DNA of 64,000 bases, taken from JAFAGX01 sp035623335. Lineage in GTDB: Bacteria > Acidobacteriota > Terriglobia > Terriglobales > Acidobacteriaceae. Of the stretch, positions 1 through 9,473 are shown piece by piece (the first letter of the stretch is position 1; each line of letters begins with the position of its first letter). Below the pieces are notes generated by a model. It ran no database searches, was not told the origin of the DNA, and was given only the letters and a program-made list of their open reading frames with translations. Location: positions 1 through 64,000 of the forward strand of contig DASPTQ010000194.1 of NCBI GenBank assembly GCA_035623335.1, written 5' to 3'. The translations under genes and the position numbers were made by a program.

Positions 1-1
1 C

Positions 2-3000
2 ACCCGCATCGAAAACCTGCCGCTCGCGGCGCGCGACACCATGCAGTTGGGTTTGCTGCAAGCCGGAGTTTTCGCTCCTGATCAAGACGATGGCTCCGGC
101 AACCCGTTCTCGGTAAGCGGGCAGCGCTCCGAATCGATGACTTTCTTAATCGACGGTGCCGATAACAACGACTTCCTCGGCAACAACATGATCGTCGATC
201 CCAATCCCGATGCGGTCGACGAGTTCAAGATTATCACCAACAATTACGAAGCCGAGTACGGACGCACCTCCGGCGGAATCGTGAACCAAGTTGTCAAATC
301 CGGAACCAACCAAATCCACGGCGACGCTTTCGACTATTTTCGCAACACGGCGCTTGATGCCAGCGATTACTTTCTCCAGCAAGCGCCCATCTTCCGATAC
401 AACATGTTTGGAGGCACGATTGGGTTTCCGATTATAAAGGACAAGATGTTCCTGTTCGCCTCCTATCAGGGAGCGCGGCGGGCCGAGGGGCAAAATCCCG
501 GAGTTTTGACCACGTTGAGTCCGGCGGAGCGGACTGGGGACTTCAGCGAGTTGCTCCCCGGGTTGCAGTTGGTCAATCCAGCGACCGGCGGTAATTTTCT
601 GAACAATCAGGTGCCCGTCGACCCGGTGGCTAAGAACTACATCAACAAATACGTTCCGCTGCCCAATGCTCCGAACAACGGTTTCGTGGAAGATCCGGTG
701 GCGAGTCTGCAAGAAGATCAGTTTGTTTTCCGCTACGATTGGAACATCTCCCACAAGGATACTTTGTCGGCTTTCTACATTCTCGATGATCAGCCGCAGA
801 CGTTCCCCTTCGAAATCATCAACGGAGCCTCGACAGGCGGGAATGTTCCGATCGGGTCGGGCTTCACCAACAGCCAACGCTTCCAGGACGGCTCTCTTAG
901 TTGGACGCGGACGATTTCGCCCATTATGCTGAACGAGCTCCGCTTCTCGATCAATCGCTCCGCCACCTACAACTCCGTTCCTCTCGATACGACTTCGCCT
1001 TCGGCGTTAGGTTTCACAACCGTCACTTCCGATGACCCCAAGGGTACCGCGCCTCCCATCATGTTCATCTCCGGCGGGGTTAACCTCGGGCCTTCTCCGC
1101 AGGGACCCACCAAAATTCACGACATGACCTACCAGTACCAGGACACATTCTCCTGGACACGTGGAGCGCATGCCTTGAAGTTCGGCGCTGACCTACGCTT
1201 TGTTCAGAACAATTTCAATTATGACTTCTACAATAACGGATCGTTCGACTTCGGGAGTTACGCTTTTAACACAGGCTACCCCCTTGCCGATTTCGTAGGC
1301 GGTTTCTTCGACAACTACTATCAGTTTTCGAACGCCGCGTATGGCATCCGCACCCACCAGCTTTACTTTTTTGCACAGGATGCGTGGAAGGTAACCAGGA
1401 ATCTGAGCCTGGATTACGGGATTCGCTACGAATACAACTCACCCCAATATGATCCCCACAACGAGATCATGGGCTGGTTCCCTGGACAACACTCGACGGT
1501 TTACCCTGACGCACCGGATAATTTCCTGTACCCCCATGACCCGGGTACTCCGAACCGCGGAATGATCTATCCCGATTACAATAACTTTGCTCCCCGCTTT
1601 GGCTTCTCCTGGAACATGCTGGGAAGTGGGAAGCTGGTCATGCGCGGTGGCTTTGGCATCTTCTATGACATGGAAGATGGCGGGCTGAATCTGCAATTTG
1701 GCGGACAACCGCCCTTCGGATACGTGGCTAATAACTATCCGTGCCTTACGGCTGGCAATTCCTCGTGTATACAATCGATCAACGGATCCTATATGGCGGA
1801 TCCTTTCCAGACGGCCACGACAGGGTACGCTAATCCTTACCCCTTCATCGCCAGCGGAAATTTAGGAAAGTTCTTTGTTCCGAAGATACCATTCGCCTAC
1901 GTGGTCACCCCCCATTTCCGCACGCCCTACGCGGAAAATCTTAACTACGGGCTGCAGTATCAAGCGACCAAAGACACGATGATTGAAGCAGTCTACGTAG
2001 GCAGCTTCAGCAAGAAGGCAATCAGCGGTCAGAATTACAACGTGCCGGTAATCGGAGGAGCGAATGGGCTGATGGCACAATACGACTACTATACAGCCCC
2101 AGCCCAAATCGCTGCGGGCCTCGATTACTTTGACATCAATCCTGATTGTTCCCGGGCTTTGGCGGCCTGTAACGGTCCCGCCGGACAGGCCTACTTGGGA
2201 ATACCGACGGGAGCGACCCAGATTCTCACCAACCTCAGTGCGGGCAGTTCCTCGAGCAATGAACTGCAAATGACGGTGGAACGGAGGATGAACCACGGTC
2301 TGGGGTTCCGCGTGGCCTATACCGTAGCAAAAACGATTGATACCACTTCCGGATTCCGCGCCCGGTCGTCGACCTTCACCGACCCGGCCGACCCCAGATT
2401 CGACCGTGGGCTGGCGGATTTTGATACCCCGCAACGCTTGGTTCTCAGCCCCATCTGGCAAATACCCTATTTTAAGAATGGAAATGCCTTCACCAAGAAT
2501 GTGCTCGGTAATTGGACGCTGTCGACCATTACCGCTTTCCAGAAGGGCAACCCATATACCGTTTTTTCCAACAACTATTCGAGCGACACGAACATATTCT
2601 TGGAGCGGCCCGATCAGGTCGGTGCGGTCCAAACGCTAAATCCAAGAAAGCAGTCGACCTTCGCTCCCAGTGCCAATGGGCTGAACGGAAGTTGCCTGCC
2701 TGGGCCGACCACCGGACATTTCATGATTAATCCTACGAACTTGGTTTGTGCGGTTGGTCCGCCCAACGGCCTGCCGGTTCCTGCCGGGAGCAGCCTCGTT
2801 GCCGGTGGGGTTCCGCTGTTCACCAACGGCAACATGGGCAGAAACGTCTTACGAGGGCCAGGAATCAATAACTGGGATATTTCGCTGATGAAGAACTTCC
2901 CGTTCACGGAGAGCAAGTATTTGCAATTCCAGACGAATTTCTTCAACGCGTTCAATCACACCCAGTTCTTCAGCCCGACCATCAGCGAAGGAACCGTCGG

Positions 3001-3106
3001 AGGCGCGTCAGCGTTCGGGCAGGTCACGAGCGACAGCACGCCTTCCAATTCGCCTTATTACCGAGGCCCACGCATCATTCAGTTTGCTCTGAAGGTTTAC
3101 TTCTGA
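2..3106 (+). CDS. TonB-dependent receptor, Oar-like (5'-truncated by window edge)
   Basis: The frame is open from the first bases, so the true start and the usual N-terminal carboxypeptidase-regulatory-like domain lie outside the window. What remains begins in the plug domain (FLIDGADNNDF, then the EAEYGRTSGGIVNQVVKSGTN segment typical of Oar-like receptors) and continues into a long beta-barrel with alternating aromatic strands. It ends in a C-terminal strand finishing with F (QFALKVYF), as outer-membrane barrels do. Such receptors import large or scarce substrates across the outer membrane using TonB energy; the substrate cannot be told from sequence. A strong terminator follows 21 bases after the stop, so it ends its transcript. 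The family call is firm. Confidence 0.93.
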   Translation, partial: TRIENLPLAARDTMQLGLLQAGVFAPDQDDGSGNPFSVSGQRSESMTFLIDGADNNDFLGNNMIVDPNPDAVDEFKIITNNYEAEYGRTSGGIVNQVVKSGTNQIHGDAFDYFRNTALDASDYFLQQAPIFRYNMFGGTIGFPIIKDKMFLFASYQGARRAEGQNPGVLTTLSPAERTGDFSELLPGLQLVNPATGGNFLNNQVPVDPVAKNYINKYVPLPNAPNNGFVEDPVASLQEDQFVFRYDWNISHKDTLSAFYILDDQPQTFPFEIINGASTGGNVPIGSGFTNSQRFQDGSLSWTRTISPIMLNELRFSINRSATYNSVPLDTTSPSALGFTTVTSDDPKGTAPPIMFISGGVNLGPSPQGPTKIHDMTYQYQDTFSWTRGAHALKFGADLRFVQNNFNYDFYNNGSFDFGSYAFNTGYPLADFVGGFFDNYYQFSNAAYGIRTHQLYFFAQDAWKVTRNLSLDYGIRYEYNSPQYDPHNEIMGWFPGQHSTVYPDAPDNFLYPHDPGTPNRGMIYPDYNNFAPRFGFSWNMLGSGKLVMRGGFGIFYDMEDGGLNLQFGGQPPFGYVANNYPCLTAGNSSCIQSINGSYMADPFQTATTGYANPYPFIASGNLGKFFVPKIPFAYVVTPHFRTPYAENLNYGLQYQATKDTMIEAVYVGSFSKKAISGQNYNVPVIGGANGLMAQYDYYTAPAQIAAGLDYFDINPDCSRALAACNGPAGQAYLGIPTGATQILTNLSAGSSSSNELQMTVERRMNHGLGFRVAYTVAKTIDTTSGFRARSSTFTDPADPRFDRGLADFDTPQRLVLSPIWQIPYFKNGNAFTKNVLGNWTLSTITAFQKGNPYTVFSNNYSSDTNIFLERPDQVGAVQTLNPRKQSTFAPSANGLNGSCLPGPTTGHFMINPTNLVCAVGPPNGLPVPAGSSLVAGGVPLFTNGNMGRNVLRGPGINNWDISLMKNFPFTESKYLQFQTNFFNAFNHTQFFSPTISEGTVGGASAFGQVTSDSTPSNSPYYRGPRIIQFALKVYF

Positions 3107-3127
3107 CACTTGAATTCGAAAAAGGCC

Positions 3128-3153
3128 GGGGGACCTTAGCTCCCCCTTTTTTT
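3128..3153 (+). terminator. Rho-independent terminator after the TonB-dependent receptor
   Basis: GGGGGA at 3128-3133 pairs with TCCCCC at 3141-3146 across a 7-base loop, and seven T residues follow directly. Confidence 0.85.
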
Positions 3154-3402
3154 CGCTCCTGAGAGCCGCCGTTCTAGTTCGGAGACCAAAGCCGAGCCGA
3201 TTCTCGAAGACAAGCAGGCGGGTCTCGGCGCAGGAACCAGAGGAGTAAGTTACGTTGGGAGGGCGGCCGACGGTGTCAGAAAACGGGACTGGGAGCGCCG
3301 GGCCGGACATGCGCCACCCGAAGCTGGAAGCCCGATTGTTGCCGTCGAGTGCGGCCCCCAGAGGGACTATGACCTGAGTAAGCGCTTCGCCACCCCAGGA
3401 GT

Positions 3403-3430
3403 TTGACGGCCCTCTCCATCTCTCTTTAAA
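3403..3430 (+). promoter_or_regulatory. Putative sigma70-type promoter of the tig operon
   Basis: TTGACG (3403-3408), a 16-base spacer and TTTAAA (3425-3430) match the -35 and -10 consensus at 5 of 6 and 4 of 6 positions. Transcription would start near 3437, giving a leader of about 65 bases. Confidence 0.45.
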
Positions 3431-3501
3431 CTCAAACCTGAGGCTTTCGGATCCAGGTTACGGGCCAAAGGTCCTGAACCGATTTCGACCGAAGGACAAC
3501 T

Positions 3502-4770
3502 GTGAGCCCCACTGAAACCAGCAGCAGCACCAAACGAGAACTCCAAATCGAGGTTGCGGCTGAGGAAGTCACACGCGAAATCGAAGCCCTCATCCGGAAA
3601 TATCAGCAGCTAGCTCGCATCCCGGGATTTCGCCGCGGCCACGTTCCGGCTTCGGTCATCCGCCAGCGCTTTGCCGAAGACATCCGCAGCCAGGTGGTTG
3701 ACACCCTGGTTCCCCGGCATTTCCGCCAGGAAATGCACAAGCAAGGCCTGGTGCCGGTGTCCGAGCCCCAGGTGACCGATCTCCACGTTCAGGAAGGCGA
3801 GCCCTTGCGCTTCAAAGCCAACTTTGAGGTTCTGCCAGAAATCAAGGTCGAGGGCTATAAGGAATTGCGTGCGACGAAGCCTACCATTTCGGTCAGCGAT
3901 GAAGAAGTCGAAGAATCTTTGAAGAATCTGCAGGAACAGCATGCCACCTTCGTCTCGGTCGAAGACCGAAAGCTCTCCGACAACGATTTCGCCCAGGTCT
4001 CCTTGGACGGCAAGCCGGAAGATGGGCAAGGCCAGCCGGTGCACATGGATGATCTGCTGGTCGAAATCGGCGGGTCGAATACCATGCCCGAGTTCACCGA
4101 GAATCTACGCGGCCGATCCGTGGGAGAGGAAGCCAGCTTCCCCGTAACCTACGCTCGGGATTTCTCCGATCCTCGGCTGGCCGGAAAAACCTTCCTCTAT
4201 ACGCTGAAAGTGCAGTCCATCAAACGCAAGAATCTGCCCGAGTTGAACGATCAGTTCGCCAAGGAAATCGGGGACTTTACCAATCTGGAACAGGTGCGCC
4301 AGCGGCTGCGGGAAGGTATCGAGGCCGAGCGCCGCCGCCACGCCGAGCGTGAGGCCAAGGACAAACTGATCGAGGAGTTAGTCAAGCGCAACGATTTCGA
4401 GCTTCCCGAAGCTCTGGTGGAACGGCAAGTTGAACTTCGCCTCGAGCGGGGCCGGCGGGCCTTGCTGGCGCAAGGGGTAAAAGCGGAAGACCTTAAGAAA
4501 ATCGATCTCAACCGACTGCGAGCCGCCGAACGGGAGCGGGCCCGGCAAGAAGTCAAGGGCTCGTTGTTGCTCGACAAGATTGCCGAGGAGGAAAATATTC
4601 AGGTCGACGAGGAGGAAATCAATCGCGAGGTCGAAGCGTTGGCGGCGCAAGCCAGACAATCGCCCGATGCCATCCGCGCTCGATTGACACGTGAGGGAGT
4701 GCTGGATAGAATCCGGGATAGAATCCGCAACGAAAAGACCCTCGATTTTCTTTATCGTCAATCGGCGTAA
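3502..4770 (+). CDS. tig: Trigger factor, ribosome-associated chaperone
   Basis: 422 residues, close to the usual 430. The N-terminal ribosome-binding domain carries the signature loop as GFRRGHVP. A central FKBP-like peptidyl-prolyl isomerase domain (roughly residues 150-245) follows, then a charged, helical C-terminal chaperone domain. It binds nascent chains at the ribosome exit tunnel. The GTG start at 3502 is set by GAAGGA at 3491-3496 with 5 bases between. It is the first gene of a tig-clpP-clpX-lon run, a classic bacterial order that links folding with degradation; about 73 bases separate it from clpP. Confidence 0.97.
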   Translation: MSPTETSSSTKRELQIEVAAEEVTREIEALIRKYQQLARIPGFRRGHVPASVIRQRFAEDIRSQVVDTLVPRHFRQEMHKQGLVPVSEPQVTDLHVQEGEPLRFKANFEVLPEIKVEGYKELRATKPTISVSDEEVEESLKNLQEQHATFVSVEDRKLSDNDFAQVSLDGKPEDGQGQPVHMDDLLVEIGGSNTMPEFTENLRGRSVGEEASFPVTYARDFSDPRLAGKTFLYTLKVQSIKRKNLPELNDQFAKEIGDFTNLEQVRQRLREGIEAERRRHAEREAKDKLIEELVKRNDFELPEALVERQVELRLERGRRALLAQGVKAEDLKKIDLNRLRAAERERARQEVKGSLLLDKIAEEENIQVDEEEINREVEALAAQARQSPDAIRARLTREGVLDRIRDRIRNEKTLDFLYRQSA

Positions 4771-4843
4771 CTGGTCGTTTCCGACCCTTTCCGAAAGGTG
4801 TTGATCGGGGTCGCAGTGTGAAAGCTGAATCAAGGAGCACGTG

Positions 4844-5437
4844 ATGCTGGTACCCATGGTCATTGAGCAGACGGGCCGAGGGGAACGGGCCTATGACATC
4901 TATTCCCGCCTGTTGCGCGACAGCATTATCTTCATCGGTACGCCGATCGACGATAATGTGGCCAACTTGGTGATCGCCCAGATGCTGTTCCTGGCCCAGG
5001 AAGACCCGGAACGGGACATCCAGCTGTACATCAACTCCCCGGGCGGATCGATCACCGCCGGCATGGCGATCTATGACACGATGCAATACGTCAAGAATGA
5101 CGTGACCACCATTTGCATCGGTCAGGCGGCTAGCATGGCCGCCTTGCTGCTGGCGGCCGGCGAGGGGAGGAAGCGCTTCGCGCTGCCCAACTCCCGCATT
5201 CTGATCCATCAGCCTTCGATGGGCGGGCTCTCCGGCCAGGCCACCGATATCGACATTCATGCCCGGGAAATCCTGCGGATGCGGGAAATTACCAACCAGT
5301 TACTTGCGAAACATAGCGGACAGAAGCTGGATAAGGTAGAAAAGGATGTAGAACGCGATTTCATCATGAACTCGCAGCAGGCGAAGGAATACGGAATCAT
5401 TGACGATATCATTTATAAGACGCGAGAGAAGGTATGA
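4844..5437 (+). CDS. clpP: ATP-dependent Clp protease proteolytic subunit
   Basis: Serine peptidase subunit that forms the two-ring degradation chamber and works with ClpX. The catalytic Ser lies in GQAASMAA, the His in LIHQPSMGG and the Asp in VERDFIM, all at the expected spacing (about S97, H122, D172). The protein has 197 residues, normal for the family, with no obvious long propeptide. GTG at 4841 is also in frame, but AAGGAG at 4832-4837 lies only 3 bases from it and 6 bases from ATG 4844, so ATG 4844 is preferred. The gene sits between tig and clpX on the same strand. Confidence 0.96.
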   Translation: MLVPMVIEQTGRGERAYDIYSRLLRDSIIFIGTPIDDNVANLVIAQMLFLAQEDPERDIQLYINSPGGSITAGMAIYDTMQYVKNDVTTICIGQAASMAALLLAAGEGRKRFALPNSRILIHQPSMGGLSGQATDIDIHAREILRMREITNQLLAKHSGQKLDKVEKDVERDFIMNSQQAKEYGIIDDIIYKTREKV

Positions 5438-5540
5438 TTGGGTTTTTCGATCGTAGCCTCGGCGTAGACCATCTTTCCCGCTCCCCAGGGTTAAAGACGA
5501 TGTAGAGCCGGGAGGTTAAGTAGAAAAGGAGCATAGCCGA

Positions 5541-6815
5541 GTGAAAAGTCGAAACGGTACGGAGGAGATTCTACGGTGTTCGTTCTGCCACAAGTCGCAG
5601 GACGCGGTGGCCAAGCTCATTTCTTCGCCCAGCGATTACCCCCGGGCTTACATTTGTGACGAATGTGTGGCGGTCTGCAATTCCATTTTGGAGGATGACC
5701 GCACCGCCAGTCCTCCGGCCAGCACTCCCAATCAGCTCCCCAAACCCCAAGAGGTCAAGTCCTTCCTGGATGAATACGTCATCGGCCAGGAGCAGACCAA
5801 GAAGAAGCTGGCGGTCGCCGTCTACAACCATTACAAGCGCATCTACATGAACCGTCAGCGCACCAGTGACGGAGTGGAGCTGACCAAATCGAATATCCTG
5901 CTGATTGGACCGACCGGTACAGGCAAGACATTGTTGGCGCAGACCCTGGCCCGCATGCTGGACGTTCCCTTTGCCATCGTCGATGCCACTACCCTGACCG
6001 AAGCCGGCTACGTCGGCGAAGACGTCGAGAACATCATTCTCAAACTGCTGCAGGCGGCCGACGGCGACGTGGGCAGAACCCAAACTGGCATCATTTACAT
6101 CGACGAAGTCGACAAGATTGGCCGCAAGGACGAGAATCCCTCGATCACCCGGGATGTTTCCGGGGAAGGCGTGCAGCAGGCCCTGCTCAAGATCCTGGAA
6201 GGCACGATCGCCAATGTCCCGCCCCAGGGGGGCCGCAAACACCCGCACCAGGAATTCACTCCCGTCGATACCACCAACATCCTTTTCATTTGTGGCGGTG
6301 CCTTCGTTGGCCTGGAGAAGATTGTGGGGCGGCGGGCGGGCAAAAAGGCTCTGGGCTTCCGCGGTGGCGAGGAGCCCGAAGCCGACCCGGTTGCTCCGGC
6401 CAAGCGAAACTTTGAGCTGCTCAACGATCTCCAGCCCGAGGACCTTATCAAATTTGGCCTGATTCCGGAATTTGTGGGTCGTCTGCCGGTGGTGGGTCTG
6501 CTCGAAGACCTGGATGAGTTCGCCCTGATTGAAATCTTGACCCGCCCCAAGAATGCTATCGTCAAGCAATACCAGCGCTTGTTTGAATTCGAGAACGTTC
6601 GCCTCAAGTTCAGCGACGAGGCGCTCCGGGCGGTGTCCCGTCAGGCTATGGCCCGCAAGGTCGGGGCGCGCGGCCTACGCATGATTTTAGAAGAACTTAT
6701 GCTCGAACTGATGTATAACCTTCCCAGCCAGAAAAAGGTGAAGGAGTTTGAAGTAACCCGCGAGATGGTGGAAAAGCGAAGCGCATCTTTGGCTATGATG
6801 GAGAAAGCAGGGTAG
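5541..6815 (+). CDS. clpX: ATP-dependent Clp protease ATP-binding subunit ClpX
   Basis: 424-residue AAA+ unfoldase that recognises tagged substrates and feeds them to ClpP. The N-terminal zinc-binding domain shows the C4 pattern CSFC...CDEC (residues about 13-36). The AAA+ module follows: Walker A GPTGTGKT, pore-loop motif GYVGEDVEN, Walker B IIYIDEVDK and the second pore loop GGRKHPHQEF. The GTG start is supported by AAAGGAG at 5525-5531, 9 bases upstream. It lies about 100 bases after clpP and 42 before lon, consistent with one transcription unit. Confidence 0.97.
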   Translation: MKSRNGTEEILRCSFCHKSQDAVAKLISSPSDYPRAYICDECVAVCNSILEDDRTASPPASTPNQLPKPQEVKSFLDEYVIGQEQTKKKLAVAVYNHYKRIYMNRQRTSDGVELTKSNILLIGPTGTGKTLLAQTLARMLDVPFAIVDATTLTEAGYVGEDVENIILKLLQAADGDVGRTQTGIIYIDEVDKIGRKDENPSITRDVSGEGVQQALLKILEGTIANVPPQGGRKHPHQEFTPVDTTNILFICGGAFVGLEKIVGRRAGKKALGFRGGEEPEADPVAPAKRNFELLNDLQPEDLIKFGLIPEFVGRLPVVGLLEDLDEFALIEILTRPKNAIVKQYQRLFEFENVRLKFSDEALRAVSRQAMARKVGARGLRMILEELMLELMYNLPSQKKVKEFEVTREMVEKRSASLAMMEKAG

Positions 6816-6857
6816 CCGGTCAGCGATCCTGACCGATAGCGTATTTCGGGAGAGCCA

Positions 6858-9278
6858 GTGACCTCATCCAAAGAGAAGTTCGAGACCAAGAAGTTGCCCA
6901 TGATGCCCATCCGGGATGTCGTCATCTTCCCTTACATGATGACGCCCTTCGTCGTGGGCCGCGAATCCAGCGTGCGCGCCCTGGAGGAGGCCTTAGCGGC
7001 CGACAAGAAGATCTTTCTCGCCACCCAGCACGATGCCGGGGTCGACGAACCCAAGCCCAATGAGATCTACCAAGTGGGCACGGTGGTCAACATCGTCCAG
7101 AGTCTGAAGCTCCCCGATGGAAACATTAAAGTTCTGGTCGAGGGCATCGAGCGGGGCAAAATCCTGCAGATCAGTGAAACCGAAGGTTTCCTGCAGGCCA
7201 CCATCCGGCTCGCCCGCTACGGTACGGAGACCAACTCGCAGATCGAGAGTGGCATCCAGCGGGTGACCTCCCTGTTTGAGCAGTACGTGAAGCTTTGCCA
7301 GTCGCTGAACTACGAAACCATGATTGCGGCTGTGCGCATGGAAGATCCCGCCAAGCTTACCGATACCATTGCCGCCAATCTGCAGCTATCCATCGAAGAA
7401 AAACAGGGCTTGCTTGAGATTTTCGATCCTGCCGAGCGTTTGAGCCGGATCGGCGACGTACTCGATATCGAGATCGAGAAATTGAATATGGACCGCACCA
7501 TCCAGTCGCGGGTGAAGCGGCAGATGGAGCGCGCCCAGAAAGAGTACTACCTCAACGAAAAGATTAAGGCCATTCAGAAGGAACTGGGGCGGGGCGAGAA
7601 GAGCGAATTCGACGAACTGAAGAAGAAGATCGAAGTGTCGGGGATGCCCAATGAAGTTCGCGATAAGGCTTTGCAGGAATTGAAGAAGCTGGAAGCGATG
7701 CCGCCCATGTCGGCGGAATCCACGGTTTCGCGAAATTACCTGGATTGGCTGTTGGCGGTGCCTTGGAAGAAGCGCTCGAAGGAGATTCGCAACCTCAACC
7801 GGGCGGAAAAGGTGTTGAACGAAGATCATTACGGCCTGGAAAAGATCAAGGACCGCATTCTGGAATTTCTGGCAGTACGTCAGCTGGTCAAGAATCCCAA
7901 AGGCTCGATCCTATGCTTTGTCGGTCCTCCCGGGGTGGGCAAGACTTCGCTCGGAATGTCCATTGCCAAAGCCACCGGTCGCAAGTTCGTGCGCATGTCC
8001 TTGGGCGGGGTTCGGGATGAAGCCGAGATTCGCGGGCACCGGCGAACCTACATTGGCGCCCTGCCCGGACAGATCATCCAGATGATGAAGAAGGCGGGAA
8101 CCAAGAATCCCGTGTTCATGTTGGACGAAGTCGACAAGATGTCGATGGACTTCCGCGGAGATCCCTCGGCGGCCCTGCTCGAAGTGCTCGATCCCGAGCA
8201 GAATTTCATGTTCATCGACCACTATCTCGACGTCGAGTATGACCTTTCCCAGGTCTTCTTCATCGCCACCGCCAACGTGATGCACACCATCCCTCCGGCG
8301 CTGCAGGACCGCATGGAGGTGCTGCGCCTGCACGGGTATACGGAGCAGGAGAAGGTGGAAATCGCCAAGCAGTTCCTGGTGAAGAAGCAGATGGTGCAGG
8401 CCGGGTTGACGGAGAAGAATCTCAAATTCACCGACGACGCGATCCGAACTTCGATTCGTTCCTACACCCGGGAAGCGGGTGTCCGCAATCTGGAGCGTGA
8501 GATCGGCAATATCTGTCGCAAGGTCGCCCGCAAAGTGGTAAAGGATGGCGGCAGTTACAACGTGGCCATCACTCCGGACAATGTCAACGATTTCCTGGGC
8601 GTGATCAAGTTCCGCGACACCCTGGCGCACGAGCGCAGCGAGGTGGGGCTGGTTTCCGGGCTGGCATGGACGGAAGTCGGCGGGTCGATCTTGAGCACCG
8701 AGGCTACCGTGGTCGACGGCAAGGGGAAACTGACGCTGACCGGCAAGTTGGGCGACGTCATGCAGGAATCGGCGCAGGCCGCCATGTCCTATGTGCGCTC
8801 GCGCGCGCAGCGCTTGGGCTTGCCCCGCGAATTTTATCGCACCATCGATATCCACGTGCATGTGCCGGAAGGCGCCATTCCGAAAGACGGCCCTTCGGCC
8901 GGCATCACCATCGCCACGGCTATCGCCAGCGCTTTGAGCCGGATTCCGGTTCGTCGTGACCTCGCCATGACGGGCGAGATTACGCTGCGGGGCAAGGTGC
9001 TTCCCATTGGCGGGCTCAAAGAGAAATTGCTGGCCGCCCACCGTGCCAACCTACTCGAAGTCATTCTGCCGCAGGAGAATGAGAAGGACTTGGCGGAGGT
9101 GCCAGAGAACCTCCGCAGTGAGATGAAGCTGCACTTCGTCGACACCATGGACCAAGTCCTGGCCTTAGCCCTCGAGCAACCTCTTCCGAAACCATTGCCA
9201 GATGTAGTCAGTGACGCCGCCTCGCCCATCGCCCCACTCCCGCCGCCTCCGACGGAGGGGCCCACCGCCCACCAGTAG
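6858..9278 (+). CDS. lon: Lon protease, endopeptidase La
   Basis: 806 residues in the standard order: N-terminal substrate-binding LON domain (PMMPIRDVVIFPYM at the start), central AAA+ ATPase with Walker A GPPGVGKTS near residue 356, and a C-terminal Lon protease domain with the catalytic Ser in DGPSAG (about S680) and the Lys in GGLKEKLLAA. It degrades misfolded and regulatory proteins in the cytoplasm. The C-terminal tail is proline-rich (IAPLPPPPTEGP), which is common and not essential. The GTG start has GGGAG at 6848-6852. It is the last gene of the tig-clpP-clpX-lon run. Confidence 0.97.
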   Translation: MTSSKEKFETKKLPMMPIRDVVIFPYMMTPFVVGRESSVRALEEALAADKKIFLATQHDAGVDEPKPNEIYQVGTVVNIVQSLKLPDGNIKVLVEGIERGKILQISETEGFLQATIRLARYGTETNSQIESGIQRVTSLFEQYVKLCQSLNYETMIAAVRMEDPAKLTDTIAANLQLSIEEKQGLLEIFDPAERLSRIGDVLDIEIEKLNMDRTIQSRVKRQMERAQKEYYLNEKIKAIQKELGRGEKSEFDELKKKIEVSGMPNEVRDKALQELKKLEAMPPMSAESTVSRNYLDWLLAVPWKKRSKEIRNLNRAEKVLNEDHYGLEKIKDRILEFLAVRQLVKNPKGSILCFVGPPGVGKTSLGMSIAKATGRKFVRMSLGGVRDEAEIRGHRRTYIGALPGQIIQMMKKAGTKNPVFMLDEVDKMSMDFRGDPSAALLEVLDPEQNFMFIDHYLDVEYDLSQVFFIATANVMHTIPPALQDRMEVLRLHGYTEQEKVEIAKQFLVKKQMVQAGLTEKNLKFTDDAIRTSIRSYTREAGVRNLEREIGNICRKVARKVVKDGGSYNVAITPDNVNDFLGVIKFRDTLAHERSEVGLVSGLAWTEVGGSILSTEATVVDGKGKLTLTGKLGDVMQESAQAAMSYVRSRAQRLGLPREFYRTIDIHVHVPEGAIPKDGPSAGITIATAIASALSRIPVRRDLAMTGEITLRGKVLPIGGLKEKLLAAHRANLLEVILPQENEKDLAEVPENLRSEMKLHFVDTMDQVLALALEQPLPKPLPDVVSDAASPIAPLPPPPTEGPTAHQ

Positions 9279-9321
9279 GTGTTGCCAGCGGATAGGGCTG
9301 ACCAGCAGCGGCTTGCCGGGC

Positions 9322-9351
9322 TTGACAGGCGATTGCCGGCATCCGTAGATT
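9322..9351 (+). promoter_or_regulatory. Putative sigma70-type promoter upstream of the dCTP deaminase gene
   Basis: A perfect TTGACA (9322-9327), an 18-base spacer and TAGATT (9346-9351, 4 of 6 consensus). Transcription would start near 9358, about 115 bases before the chosen start codon. Confidence 0.5.
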
Positions 9352-9473
9352 GAATGTTCCAGCCAAAAGCAGCGGTTCGCTGAACCGATCGAATCTCAAC
9401 CCTGGGGCGCGGCGGGCTGGTCGCGCTGGGTCTCCAACCTTAGGCCCCCTACCAGCGCCGAGGAGTGCCGAAT

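Larger units (their letters stand above)
3107..3501. other. Intergenic region between receptor gene and tig
   Basis: 395 bases without a supported gene. It holds the receptor terminator near its left end and a plausible tig promoter near its right end. Short open frames here lack ribosome sites. Confidence 0.6.

Noticed and set aside
5571..6569. Long antisense frame over clpX (and a similar one over lon at 7911-9041)
   Set aside because: Both lie fully inside conserved genes and arise from GC-rich third positions; no ribosome sites.
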